64,000 bases of DNA from Pseudomonadota bacterium (lineage in GTDB: Bacteria > Pseudomonadota > Gammaproteobacteria > Steroidobacterales > Steroidobacteraceae): positions 1-64,000 of the forward strand of contig JAFAEQ010000006.1 in NCBI GenBank assembly GCA_023423935.1. The letters run 5' to 3'. The stretch's first letter is position 1. Each line of letters opens with the position of its first letter. Of this stretch, positions 17,144 through 25,649 are shown piece by piece. A program made the translations under genes and the position numbers. The notes under the pieces were generated by a model, which was not told where the DNA came from, did not search any database, and saw nothing but the letters and a program-made list of their open reading frames with translations.

Positions 17144-19288
17144 ATGTCCGGTGTATCTGACTTTTTCAGCCGACGTTGTAGCGCTCGTATCGCCATTCCT
17201 GGCGCACTCCTGATTGCCGGCCTCAGCGCGGCGACGTGGGTTCGCGCCGTCGAGAGCGTGAACTTGAACGTAGCCTCGATCGAAGGTCTCGGGTGGAGCG
17301 CGCGCGATGTGCAGATCGCACTCGAACTTCCGGAGCGTACGCAGGCCGTCGCACGCATCGGTCATCTCAAAGTGGACGCAGCGAATCAGGAACTTCGCGA
17401 TCTGACCCTTCATTGCAGGAATCTCGATATTGGCGCGCGCGAGATCGTCTGCGGTGAGGTCCGTATCGCCGGAGACTTCGGTCCTGCAGGTCGCCAGGAC
17501 GTGAAAGGAACGTTGCGGTACGGTCGCGCAGACGGAGCGCTGGCGATCGACATGCAGGGGTTGAAGCTGGGTGGCGGTACTGCCTCGCTCGCGGCAACTC
17601 TCGATGCGGCAGGTTGGCGCGGCCGGGCTCGACTCGATCGGGTCGTGATCGAGCCGCTACTGAAACTTGGACAGCAGCTTGAATTTCTTCCCGCGGGCTA
17701 TTCGGCCACCGGGGTACTCAGCGGTCGGATCGAAGCGCGCGGGATCGACGCGTCCCCCCAGAAGATCGAGGCCGACCTCACCGTTCAGGAACTCACTGCA
17801 AATAATGAGGAAGGCACGCTGGCGACCGACAAGCTCGGCGTCGCGCTGCAGATGAGCGCAACACAGCGTCGCGGCGACTGGTCGTTCGATGCGAAGGTTC
17901 GATCGAGTACGGGGCAGGCGTATGCGGAGCCGATCTTCATGGACTTTGGCGCGCATGCCATCGACGCGCGGGCAATGGGCGAATGGAAGGCCGACGGTCA
18001 GCTTGCGATTGATCAGTTTCAGCTCGATCACGCGCAGGTGGCGCGCGCTCAGGGCCGCGCGACGCTCATGCTCGAAGCCGAGCAACCGCTGCAACTGCTT
18101 CAGCTCAAGCTCGATTCATTGCAGTTCCCCGGCGCGTACGAAACCTACTTCCAGCCGATGCTGCTCGACACGAACTTCAAGTCGCTGCAGACCTCAGGCG
18201 CCATTTCCGGCGAGTTGAGCCTGCGCGATGGCGAGCCCGAGCAGATTCACCTGAACTTCGCGGATGTCTCGCTCGATGACGGTCAGCGTGCTCTGGTTCT
18301 CTCGGGGCTGTCGGGTGACTGGTACTGGTCGGCGCAGCAGGCGGAGGATGATTCGGATGATCCAGAAGCGGCGGTTCAGGCAGCCAATGCGGACTCACAC
18401 CTTCGCTGGAACTCGGGAACGCTGCTGAATCTCGATCTCGGCGCCGCGCGTCTCGATTTCAACACGCACGGTCATCAGTTCAGATTGCTCGAGCCGGTCA
18501 GCGTGCCGTTGCTGGATGGAGCGATCGAACTGGAAAGCTTCCGCGTGCGCAATCTCGGCAAGCCATCAGTGGCGTTCATGGTCGATGCAACGATTCGGCC
18601 GATCAGCGTGGCGCAGTTGTGTCAGGCATTTGGTTGGCCGGAGTTCGGCGGCAGCATCGGCGGCAAGATCTCGAAGCTGCGCATGCGCGACAACGTCATC
18701 ACGCTGGGGACGGTCCTGGAAGCGCAGGTGTTCGACGGCTCTCTGCGCATCAGCGATCTGCGTCTGGAGCAGCCCTTCAGTCAGTGGCCTCGTTTCGCTG
18801 CAAACATCGCCTTCACCAATCTGGATCTGAATCTCGTCACGAGTGCGTTCTCTTTCGGTGGCATCACGGGACGGCTGTCCGGCGAGATCGACGGACTGAA
18901 GCTGTTCAACTGGTCTCCGGTCGCGTTCGACGCCAGGCTCTACACGCCGCCCGATGATCGGTCGCGTCATCGGATCAGTCAGCGCGCCGTGCAGAATATA
19001 GGGAGCATCGGTGGCGGCGGTGCGGGCGTGACCGCTGCGCTGTCGAGCGGTGTGATGAAGTTCTTCGATGACTTCAACTACGATCGGCTTGGGCTGTCCT
19101 GTCGGCTCGAGAACGAAGTGTGTCACCTGGACGGCATTGCGCCCGCACCCAACGGCGGTTATTACCTGGTCAAAGGGAAGGGCATCCCGCGGATCGATGT
19201 CATCGGCGGTGCGCATCGGGTGGACTGGCCGAGGCTCGTACAGCAGTTGATTGCAGTGACGGATTCCGAGGGGCCCGTCGTGCAGTGA
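17144..19288 (+). CDS. ydbH: YdbH-like AsmA-superfamily intermembrane bridge protein
   Basis: A 714-residue protein with an N-terminal membrane helix (about residues 14-31) and otherwise a long run of beta-strands typical of AsmA/TamB-like lipid-transport bridges. The identification rests on this architecture, on the C-terminal pattern SIGGGGAGVTAALSSGVMKFFDDFNYDRLGLSC, typical of YdbH family C-termini, and on the adjacent YdbL-type gene. In E. coli ydbH-ynbE-ydbL form one operon, and YdbH/YnbE link inner and outer membranes for lipid homeostasis. Here a separate ynbE is missing; only 84 bases separate this stop from the chosen start of the next gene. Confidence 0.75.
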   Translation: MSGVSDFFSRRCSARIAIPGALLIAGLSAATWVRAVESVNLNVASIEGLGWSARDVQIALELPERTQAVARIGHLKVDAANQELRDLTLHCRNLDIGAREIVCGEVRIAGDFGPAGRQDVKGTLRYGRADGALAIDMQGLKLGGGTASLAATLDAAGWRGRARLDRVVIEPLLKLGQQLEFLPAGYSATGVLSGRIEARGIDASPQKIEADLTVQELTANNEEGTLATDKLGVALQMSATQRRGDWSFDAKVRSSTGQAYAEPIFMDFGAHAIDARAMGEWKADGQLAIDQFQLDHAQVARAQGRATLMLEAEQPLQLLQLKLDSLQFPGAYETYFQPMLLDTNFKSLQTSGAISGELSLRDGEPEQIHLNFADVSLDDGQRALVLSGLSGDWYWSAQQAEDDSDDPEAAVQAANADSHLRWNSGTLLNLDLGAARLDFNTHGHQFRLLEPVSVPLLDGAIELESFRVRNLGKPSVAFMVDATIRPISVAQLCQAFGWPEFGGSIGGKISKLRMRDNVITLGTVLEAQVFDGSLRISDLRLEQPFSQWPRFAANIAFTNLDLNLVTSAFSFGGITGRLSGEIDGLKLFNWSPVAFDARLYTPPDDRSRHRISQRAVQNIGSIGGGGAGVTAALSSGVMKFFDDFNYDRLGLSCRLENEVCHLDGIAPAPNGGYYLVKGKGIPRIDVIGGAHRVDWPRLVQQLIAVTDSEGPVVQ

Positions 19289-19372
19289 GGGTGCGTGCCT
19301 CAGGCAGGCATCCTTTATCATCCAGAGAGCGCCATGGGCGTGAGATCGAAAAGAAGCTGTGAGGATTTCCGT

Positions 19373-19984
19373 ATGTTGCGATATCTGCCGCTGAAAATTG
19401 CCGCACTCGCCTTCGTGCTGTCTGCCTGTGTCACGATCAATGTCTACTTCCCCGCCGCGGCTGCTGAGAAAGCGGCCGACAAGATCATCGAAGACGTGTG
19501 GGGCAATACACCTGCCACCGGTTCAAAGGGCGACAAGCGTTCGAGCGTGTTCGACGGCCGCATGCCCGAAGTGCTGCTCGCCGCAGCAGGCTCCGTGCTC
19601 GAACTGGTGATCCCGTCTGCACAGGCGCAGTCGGCGGATCTGAACATCTCCACGCCAGCGGTGCGTCAGCTGACGCAATCGATGGAAGCCCGCTTTGCCC
19701 AGATGAAGAAGTATTACGACTCTGGCGCAGTCGGGTTGACCCGTGACGGCTTGGTCGAGGTCCGCGATCAGAACCTCATCCCGCTGCCTGAGCGCAATGC
19801 GGCCCGCAAACTCGTGGCCGACGAGAATGCCGACCGCGCGAATCTCTATCGTGAAATTGCAGCGGCAAACGGCCATCCCGAATGGGAAGCCGATATTCGC
19901 AAGACCTTCGCAGAGCGATGGGCGAGCAAAGCCGCCGCCGGCTGGTACTACCAGGACGCAAGCGGTGGGTGGAATCAGAAGTAA
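19373..19984 (+). CDS. ydbL: YdbL-type (DUF1318) lipoprotein, partner of the YdbH-like protein
   Basis: A 203-residue protein. Residues 1-19 are a lipoprotein signal ending LSAC (Cys19). Just after it comes VTINVYFPAAAAEKAADKII, whose hydrophobic TIN strand recalls the short lipoprotein YnbE. Residues about 110-203 are the YdbL/DUF1318 domain (ENADRANLYREIAAANGHP, AGWYYQDASGGWNQK). E. coli YdbL is periplasmic and not lipidated, so this looks like YnbE and YdbL functions in one chain (inference). Start 19373 has GAGGAT 7 bases upstream; an in-frame ATG at 19334 would precede the signal peptide. Confidence 0.78.
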   Translation: MLRYLPLKIAALAFVLSACVTINVYFPAAAAEKAADKIIEDVWGNTPATGSKGDKRSSVFDGRMPEVLLAAAGSVLELVIPSAQAQSADLNISTPAVRQLTQSMEARFAQMKKYYDSGAVGLTRDGLVEVRDQNLIPLPERNAARKLVADENADRANLYREIAAANGHPEWEADIRKTFAERWASKAAAGWYYQDASGGWNQK

Positions 19985-19990
19985 GAGGGC

Positions 19991-20075
19991 AGAATTTCCA
20001 CGGGGATCACAGGGTGCACAGGGGTCTGAGCCGGTTCTGAAACTCAGGTCCCCGTGTGCCCCGTGGAGATCTTCC
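19991..20075. repeat. CACGGGG-type palindromic repeat
   Basis: The left arm (19991-20030) has TTTCCACGGGGATCACAGGG followed by TGCACAGGGG. The right arm (20043-20075) is the reverse complement with small changes (CCCCGTGTGCCCCGTGGAGA). The outer and inner ends (TCTGAG, CTCAGG) also pair. It sits directly behind the ydbL stop. One arm of the same family occurs at 7106-7136. Confidence 0.8.
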
Positions 20076-20088
20076 AGATCGAACCAAA

Positions 20089-20114
20089 AAAAAGCCCCGC
20101 ACTGCGGGGCTTTT
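20089..20114 (+). terminator. Intrinsic terminator behind ydbL
   Basis: GCCCCGC and GCGGGGC form a 7-bp stem extended by A/T pairs (AAAA left, TTTT right) with a loop of about 4 bases. A-runs on one side and T-runs on the other allow function in both directions, so it may also serve the converging histidine kinase gene. Confidence 0.85.
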
Positions 20115-20434
20115 CGTTTCGGAGCCGGCGTCTGTTCGAGTTATTGGGCTGCGTCGACTAAAACCTGAAACGTCGCTCTTGCTGCTTCAACAATGTGGCC
20201 GGTATTCCGGCCGTACGCATTCCATGCGCTTATCGTTGTCCTCGATCTCCCCTTGCGGTGCCATCCCCGCTTCTTTGCCTGTCGTCGGCGCAACCCGCGC
20301 TTTCGACTTCCACCCCGTGGTGTGGTTCGCAACGGAGTATGCGGCGGAAAACAGCGGCTTAGCAAGCCTCGTCGCGCACTTACAACAAAAATTTCCATCA
20401 GTCGGTCGTAAATCTGTCGTGCTGTTCGACGAAC

Positions 20435-22507
20435 TCAGTCCTGACGGTTGACATATCCCTGAATCGGAGAGAGTTCGTCGGACAAGTCAACGGTGATGAC
20501 CACTCCCGAAGCGTCCGGAAGATTGGTTGCGGTGGCGGAGCCGCCATGGAATTCGGCGATCAGTCGCACGATGTAGAGGCCCAGCCCAAGATGCGGCTTC
20601 TGGTCCTGTGCGGCGCGACCGCTCACCAGCGACTCGAACAGGTGCCCTTCCAGATGCGGCGGTAGTAAGGGGCCTTCATTGGTCACGCTCAGTACATAGC
20701 GGCCATCGTGCGCTTCGAGCGCGAGCGTGATTCGTCCGTCGGGCGGCGAGAAGTCCGCCGCGTTGTCCATGAGCTTGTCCAGCATCTGCGCGATCAGGTC
20801 CGGCGAGCCGTGCATGCGGCAGGGTTCGCTCGGAACCCGCGTCTCGATGCGGTGACGCGCAAAAGTTGCCGAGTAGGCCTGGCCGATATTGCGTACGAGC
20901 TCCGCAAGATCGAAGTCGACGCGATCGGTGTGCTCGATGATCTGCTCGACGCGATTGGCTTCCGTCATTGCGCTCAGGATGCCCTGCATGCGCGCAGTTC
21001 CTGTCCGTGCACGCTCGAGATAGCTCTGCGATGTCGGCGCGAGCGCCTCGTCGCTCGCCAGATTCTCGAGCGAGGAACTTACGATTGTGAGCGGCGTGCG
21101 CAGCTCGTGCGATAGCTTGTTGCCGAGCGTTTGCAGATAACTCGTGTGCTCCTTGAGACGTCCAAGCATCGTCCCGTAACTACGCGCGAGACGGCCCAGC
21201 TCATCGCCTGCGGTCGTGTCCGGAATGTTCGGTTCGAGACGTCCTTCCGGTGTCATCGCATTGGTGACGGCGCGACTCAGCCGACGGATGCGCTGCGACA
21301 GGCGTGCGGCGAAGGCGAGCGTAATGGCGATCGAAAAGAGCGTCGCGAGCAGCGTCAGATTGAGCAGTCGCGTGAGGGCTTCTTCGCGCACGACCGCTAA
21401 CTGTTCCGCGGGTTGTTCGACGATGAGCGCTGCCAGAACTTCATCCCCATAGCGCACAGGAACTGCCGCTCGAATCAACGAAGGCTCACCGCCAGCAGGT
21501 TCGAACCAGATGGCGGTTGCGTGTCCCGCACGCGCCTCATCCACCGGTGTGCCCCACATTCCGTAGGGCAGTCCGTAGCGGACGGCGAGCGTGTCGCGCC
21601 CGAACAGGCCGCGATAGATGGAGCGTGCGAAGCCGTCTTCGTCGCGCTGAAGGTCGGGGTATTCGGCGGAAGCATCGGTCTCGACCGTCCCTGCTCGGGC
21701 CAGCAGCCAGCCTCGTGAGTCGACGACCGATACGCGCAAACCTTTCGGCGCGTACTGTTCCAGGCGCTCCTTCAAGGATTCAGACGCCGTGTGAAGCCGG
21801 CCAAGCGTGGGCGGAGTTTCCGATCCACCATGCGATGCGAATACGGCCAGATGAGTTCCGAACATCGATAGCGGCGCGCGCAACTCGACGGCGTAGCCTT
21901 TGTCAGTCGCCCGCCAGACACCGATCACGTGGTCGAGCCGCGCGGCGGAGGTCCATGGCGCGCCTACTTCCGTACTGCGCGCGATGATCGGGCCGGGGGC
22001 GAGTGCGCTCACCGACCATGCACGTTCGCGATTGAACTCATCTCGCGTCAGGAAAACTACGCGACTGACATCCGTGGCTACCGCCGCGTCATCGCGCTGC
22101 GGAGATTCATAGCGAACGTTGCGGTCCACGGTCTCGAAGTAGACATGCATGTAACGGCCGTAGACGCCCAGACGCAGCGTCGGGCCGGGCCGATCAAAAC
22201 CTGCAACCGGTCGCGACGGCGCGGGCCATTCGTCCGCGAATCCATCGAGCAGCGGCGTCGTTGGCAGGAGCGGCGCGAACAGATCGCCGCGCTCGGCATC
22301 GAAGTCATCGCGCAGCTCTGCGGGGAACCGATAGAGCAATTCGGGTTGCGAGGCCACGACCCGGCTCAACACATCGGCGGTGGTGAGCAGCGATTCCTCC
22401 TGCCCACGCCGCAACGTCGTTTCCATACGCTGCGCGTACTGCCATCCCGCCCACGGCAGAATCAGCGTAAGCAGACTGACGAGCAGAAGCTTGGTGCGGA
22501 GGGACAT
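20435..22507 (-). CDS. Sensor histidine kinase of the proteobacterial dedicated sortase system type (PdsS-like)
   Basis: A 690-residue kinase. The N-terminus (MSLRTKLLLVSLLTLILPWAG, helix about 5-21) and the long periplasmic region (about 25-380) match what I recall of the kinase paired with proteobacterial sortases. A second membrane helix is at about 383-402, HAMP about 403-455, the HisKA H-box LSHELRTPL with His467, the N-box DNAADFSPPDG and G-box GLGLYIVRLIAEFHGG. The upstream response regulator also fits this system. No sortase or LPXTG-type substrate gene is in the window. No Shine-Dalgarno is visible, because a heptamer palindrome abuts the start. Confidence 0.75.
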   Translation of the reverse strand: MSLRTKLLLVSLLTLILPWAGWQYAQRMETTLRRGQEESLLTTADVLSRVVASQPELLYRFPAELRDDFDAERGDLFAPLLPTTPLLDGFADEWPAPSRPVAGFDRPGPTLRLGVYGRYMHVYFETVDRNVRYESPQRDDAAVATDVSRVVFLTRDEFNRERAWSVSALAPGPIIARSTEVGAPWTSAARLDHVIGVWRATDKGYAVELRAPLSMFGTHLAVFASHGGSETPPTLGRLHTASESLKERLEQYAPKGLRVSVVDSRGWLLARAGTVETDASAEYPDLQRDEDGFARSIYRGLFGRDTLAVRYGLPYGMWGTPVDEARAGHATAIWFEPAGGEPSLIRAAVPVRYGDEVLAALIVEQPAEQLAVVREEALTRLLNLTLLATLFSIAITLAFAARLSQRIRRLSRAVTNAMTPEGRLEPNIPDTTAGDELGRLARSYGTMLGRLKEHTSYLQTLGNKLSHELRTPLTIVSSSLENLASDEALAPTSQSYLERARTGTARMQGILSAMTEANRVEQIIEHTDRVDFDLAELVRNIGQAYSATFARHRIETRVPSEPCRMHGSPDLIAQMLDKLMDNAADFSPPDGRITLALEAHDGRYVLSVTNEGPLLPPHLEGHLFESLVSGRAAQDQKPHLGLGLYIVRLIAEFHGGSATATNLPDASGVVITVDLSDELSPIQGYVNRQD

Positions 22508-22515
22508 GAGTACAG

Positions 22516-22645
22516 GCGCTAGGTGCTAGGTGCTAGGAGCTAGCCAGAATGCCGGACTATGACGTTCTTCTCTTCTCATACCCAGAGCCTAGAGCCTAGT
22601 ACCTAGCGCCTAGTACCTAGCGCCTAGCACCTAGCGCCTTGGCAC
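22516..22645. repeat. Heptamer palindrome, CTAGGTG type, inside the pdsR-pdsS operon
   Basis: The left arm (22516-22543) contains tandem CTAGGTG, CTAGGTG, CTAGGAG, CTAG. The right arm (about 22583-22645) has at least eight heptamers of the reverse type (CTAGAGC, CTAGTAC, CTAGCGC and so on). It runs from 9 bases before the pdsS start to the pdsR stop; the TAG stop at 22646-22648 belongs to one of the units. The transcript would fold into a long stem between the two cistrons. Confidence 0.88.
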
Positions 22646-23341
22646 CTAAGTGCCTTCCCGCCACCGATACCCCATCCCATACATCGTTTCGACGGCGTCG
22701 AATCCGGGGTCGATCGCCTGGAATTTGCGGCGGATGCGTTTGATGTGCGAGGTGATGGTGTTGTCGTCGAGCACGACGTTGGCAGCATCCATCAGCTGCT
22801 GGCGGTTCTTGACGTGTCCCGGATTCTTCGCGAGCGCATGCACGATCCAGAACTCGGTAAGGGTGAGGCCGAGGGGTTTGTCCTGCCAGGTTGCGTGAAG
22901 CCGTGCGGTGTCGATCACGAGCGGTCCGCGTGCCACGATCTGGTCGCGATTCGAAGGTTGTGTCAGCGCATCGATACGACGGAACAGCGCGACCACGCGT
23001 GCGATCAGGTGCGTGAGGCTCAAGTCCTTCGTCAGGTAATCGTCGGCGCCGAGCCGCAGGCCCGATACGGCATCGAGCTCGCTGTCGCGCGCCGTCAGGA
23101 AAATGATCGGCAGCTCTGCGGACAGGGAGCGCAGTTCGCGACAGAGCTCGAACCCGCCTTCGGGCTCGTCATGCAGGCCGACGTCGATGACCGCGAGATC
23201 CGGCAGGCGAGCGCGAAACGCTTCGATAGCCTCTTTGCGCGTGCCGTACGTGCGCACGCTGTAGCCGTTGCGCTGAAAGGCCGCTGCGTAGTTGTCGCGA
23301 ATCGCGGGTTCGTCTTCGACGATGGCAATCAGTTTCTTCAT
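22646..23341 (-). CDS. pdsR: Response regulator of the proteobacterial dedicated sortase system type (PdsR-like)
   Basis: A 231-residue OmpR/PhoB-class regulator: receiver about 3-118 (acidic pocket E9-D10-E11, phospho-acceptor D53 in LAVIDVGLHDE, Lys in ADDYLTKD) and a winged-helix DNA-binding domain about 140-230 (LTLTEFWIVHALAKNPGHVK, DDNTITSHIKRIRRKFQAID). The DEPEGGFELCRELR insertion after the phospho-acceptor and the C-terminus DAVETMYGMGYRW match the sortase-system regulators as I recall them. The start at 23341 gives the usual receiver N-terminus MKKLIAIVEDE. It is the first gene of the pair with the kinase. Confidence 0.8.
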   Translation of the reverse strand: MKKLIAIVEDEPAIRDNYAAAFQRNGYSVRTYGTRKEAIEAFRARLPDLAVIDVGLHDEPEGGFELCRELRSLSAELPIIFLTARDSELDAVSGLRLGADDYLTKDLSLTHLIARVVALFRRIDALTQPSNRDQIVARGPLVIDTARLHATWQDKPLGLTLTEFWIVHALAKNPGHVKNRQQLMDAANVVLDDNTITSHIKRIRRKFQAIDPGFDAVETMYGMGYRWREGT

Positions 23342-23499
23342 GGCACACCTTGCGTCTGCGGTCGCAGTGTACCCGCAGAGATTGCGAGGCGGAGCGCTCG
23401 CCATGATTCATCACAATCGGCCGCCACTTTGGCAGGCGGCGCCAGCGTTGCGACCGCACGCGCGAATGAAATGGCTCTCAGTCGACAAGGGAGCCGGTC

Positions 23500-23742
23500 A
23501 TGGTCAGCGCATCGCAAGGGTTTCGCCGCAGCGTTTCCCGCATTCAGTCAAATGCGGTCACGTTCAGTCGCCTCGAGATCCTCTGGGCGATCGCCTCATT
23601 CGTCGTGCTGCTCCTGTGCTGGGATGCCACGACGCGTCTGGATCAGCAGGTCTCAGTGCCGCGTGTTCGAATCGCTCATGCGCTCGAGGACGAACGGGCG
23701 ATGCGCGACGCGACGAATCATCCCGTCGCGCGTTTCGAATGA
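23500..23742 (+). CDS. Small single-pass membrane protein next to pdsR
   Basis: An 80-residue product read away from pdsR. AAGGGA lies 6 bases before the ATG, so the start is well supported. Residues 1-25 are polar and basic, residues about 28-44 form one hydrophobic helix (LWAIASFVVLLLCWDA), and the tail is charged. I recognise no family. The position makes a role with the two-component pair possible, but this is inference only. It ends 38 bases before the converging acyl-CoA dehydrogenase gene. Confidence 0.55.
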   Translation: MVSASQGFRRSVSRIQSNAVTFSRLEILWAIASFVVLLLCWDATTRLDQQVSVPRVRIAHALEDERAMRDATNHPVARFE

Positions 23743-23780
23743 AGTGCCGATGACGAACTGTTTGCAGCGGTCGCGTCGCA

Positions 23781-24971
23781 CTAGAACGCGTTGATGCCCG
23801 TCAGCGTGCGACCCACCGTGAGCTGGTGGACGGTTTCGGTGCCTTCGTAAGTGATTACGCTTTCGAGATTGAGCGCATGGCGGATCGGGACGTACTCGAC
23901 GCTGATGCCGGCGCCGCCGAGGATGTCGCGCGCATCGCGCGCGACTTCAATGGCGGAGCGCGTGTTGTGCCACTTCGCCATCGACACCTGAGGGGGCGCC
24001 ATCAGATTCTGATCCTTCAAGCGGCCCAGCTGCAGCGATAGCAGCTGCGAAGTCGTGATCTTGCGGGCCATTTCGGCAAGACGGATTTGAATGGCCTGCG
24101 TTGCGGCCAAAGGTTTGCCGAATAACTGACGCGTCTTCGTGTAATCGATGACCTGCAGCAGGCACGCCTGCGCTGCGCCGATCACGCCCCATGTGATGCC
24201 GTAGCGCGCCTGAGTCAGACACGAAAGCGGTCCCTTGAGTCCTATCGCGCCCGGCAGCACATTCGCTTCGGGAACGACGACGTTATCGAAAAACAAACTC
24301 GAAGTGATCGAGGCGCGCAGGCTCATCTTGTGCTTGATGACATCCGCGCTGAATCCTTTGAATCCCTTCTCCACGAGAAAGCCGCGAATGCCTTCATCCG
24401 TCTGCGCCCAGACGATCGCGAGGTCTGCGATGGAGCCGTTGGTGATCCACATCTTGGCGCCATTCAGAACCCAATCTTTGCCTTGCTTGCGTGCGAAGGT
24501 CTTCATGTTCGCTGGATCCGATCCGCCGTGCGGTTCGGTCAGTCCGAAGCAGCCGATCACTTCGCCCGCAGCCATCTTCGGCAACCAGCGCTGCTTCTGC
24601 TCCTCGCTCCCGAATGCGTAGATCGGATACATGCACAGGCTCGATTGCACGGAGACGAAACTGCGCAGGCCCGAATCGCCGCGTTCGAGCTCCTGGCAGA
24701 TGAGGCCGTAAGAGACCGCGTTCAGTCCAGCGCAGCCATAGCCATGAATCGAGCTTCCCAGGAGGCCAAGCTCTGCGATGCCGGGAATCAGCTCCTTCGG
24801 AAAACGCTCGTGCTCGAAGCATTCGCCGATGATGGGGATGACTTGATCGTCGACGTACTTGGCGACGGAGTCCTGCACCATCCGTTCGTCCTCGCTCAAC
24901 ATCGAGCGCACGTTGTACAGATCGACCGGATCGAGTTCGGCGGCGGGCAAGGGCTTGGGATTTGTCGACAT
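23781..24971 (-). CDS. gcdH: Glutaryl-CoA dehydrogenase-like acyl-CoA dehydrogenase
   Basis: A 396-residue FAD enzyme of the acyl-CoA dehydrogenase family: GCFGLTEPHGGSDP and KMWITNG (FAD/substrate loops), QLFGKPLAATQAIQ, and the catalytic glutamate in ESVITYEGTETVHQL followed by GRTLTGINAF. This C-terminal pattern is typical of glutaryl-CoA dehydrogenase, which oxidises and decarboxylates glutaryl-CoA to crotonyl-CoA in lysine and aromatic catabolism. The start at 24971 has GAGGTG 6 bases upstream; an in-frame GTG 9 bases earlier is less likely. No other gene of the pathway is adjacent. Confidence 0.85.
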   Translation of the reverse strand: MSTNPKPLPAAELDPVDLYNVRSMLSEDERMVQDSVAKYVDDQVIPIIGECFEHERFPKELIPGIAELGLLGSSIHGYGCAGLNAVSYGLICQELERGDSGLRSFVSVQSSLCMYPIYAFGSEEQKQRWLPKMAAGEVIGCFGLTEPHGGSDPANMKTFARKQGKDWVLNGAKMWITNGSIADLAIVWAQTDEGIRGFLVEKGFKGFSADVIKHKMSLRASITSSLFFDNVVVPEANVLPGAIGLKGPLSCLTQARYGITWGVIGAAQACLLQVIDYTKTRQLFGKPLAATQAIQIRLAEMARKITTSQLLSLQLGRLKDQNLMAPPQVSMAKWHNTRSAIEVARDARDILGGAGISVEYVPIRHALNLESVITYEGTETVHQLTVGRTLTGINAF

Positions 24972-25128
24972 GATGTTCACCTCGGCCGCCGATCATACCG
25001 GGCAGTCTTGTATACCTCACGGCCCCGGCGTGCGTTGTGAGTGAGGACTGCGTGCATCGCTGCTTGTGAGCCTCCGACCACAAGCGTAGGTTGCGGCGCA
25101 GAACAACACATTGCATCGGGGGAAGCTC

Positions 25129-25596
25129 ATGCGCACCGTAGAGCAGTGGCTGAACGAGTACGGCGAGAGCCATCAGAACTCGACCAACAAACTCCTGCAC
25201 TGGATTTGCGTCCCGATCATCGTTGTGAGTCTCGTGGGGCTGCTGTGGTCGTTACCGGTGCCGACTGCGTTTCGCGACATCTCGCCAATCTTGAACTGGG
25301 GCACGTTGTTGCTCGCGGCAGGCGTGATCTACTACTTCGCGATGTCCTGGTCGCTCGCAGTGGGTATGGCGCTCTTCGTGGCAATCGTCATCTCCCTGAT
25401 TCTTGCGCTCGAGCGATTGCCGTGGGCGCTATGGATGATCTGCCTGTCGCTATTTGTAGTCGCATGGATCGGGCAGTTCATAGGGCATCATGTAGAAGGA
25501 AAGCGGCCGTCGTTCTTCAAGGATGTGCAATTCCTGATGATCGGGCCGTTGTGGTTGCTGAGCTTCATCTATCGCAAGCTCGGCATTCGTTATTGA
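25129..25596 (+). CDS. Mpo1-like (DUF962) membrane protein
   Basis: A 155-residue protein with about four membrane helices. Its N-terminal pattern EYGESHQNSTNKLLHWICVPI and C-terminal GQFIGHHVEGKRPSFFKDVQFLMIGPLW carry the conserved histidines of the DUF962/YGL010w family. Yeast Mpo1 is an Fe(II)-dependent dioxygenase acting on 2-hydroxy fatty acids; the bacterial role is untested as far as I know. The start at 25129 follows GGGGGA with good spacing. It precedes the OmpA-type lipoprotein gene by 53 bases, so the two may be cotranscribed. Confidence 0.83.
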   Translation: MRTVEQWLNEYGESHQNSTNKLLHWICVPIIVVSLVGLLWSLPVPTAFRDISPILNWGTLLLAAGVIYYFAMSWSLAVGMALFVAIVISLILALERLPWALWMICLSLFVVAWIGQFIGHHVEGKRPSFFKDVQFLMIGPLWLLSFIYRKLGIRY

Positions 25597-25649
25597 GTCA
25601 CGATCGTGAGGTCCTGTGAGGCAGGACGTCTGTCGAACTTGAGGAGTCG

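Larger units (their letters stand above)
19985..20434. other. Gene-free convergent gap: palindrome, terminator, then unassigned sequence
   Basis: Between ydbL and the converging pdsS gene there is the CACGGGG-type palindrome (19991-20075), a terminator (20089-20114) and about 300 bases in which I see no credible gene. The open frames present have no ribosome binding site and no recognisable protein. Confidence 0.6.

Noticed and set aside
20056..20451. Plus-strand frame of 131 codons behind ydbL
   Set aside because: It starts inside a palindrome and terminator, has no ribosome binding site and no family features.
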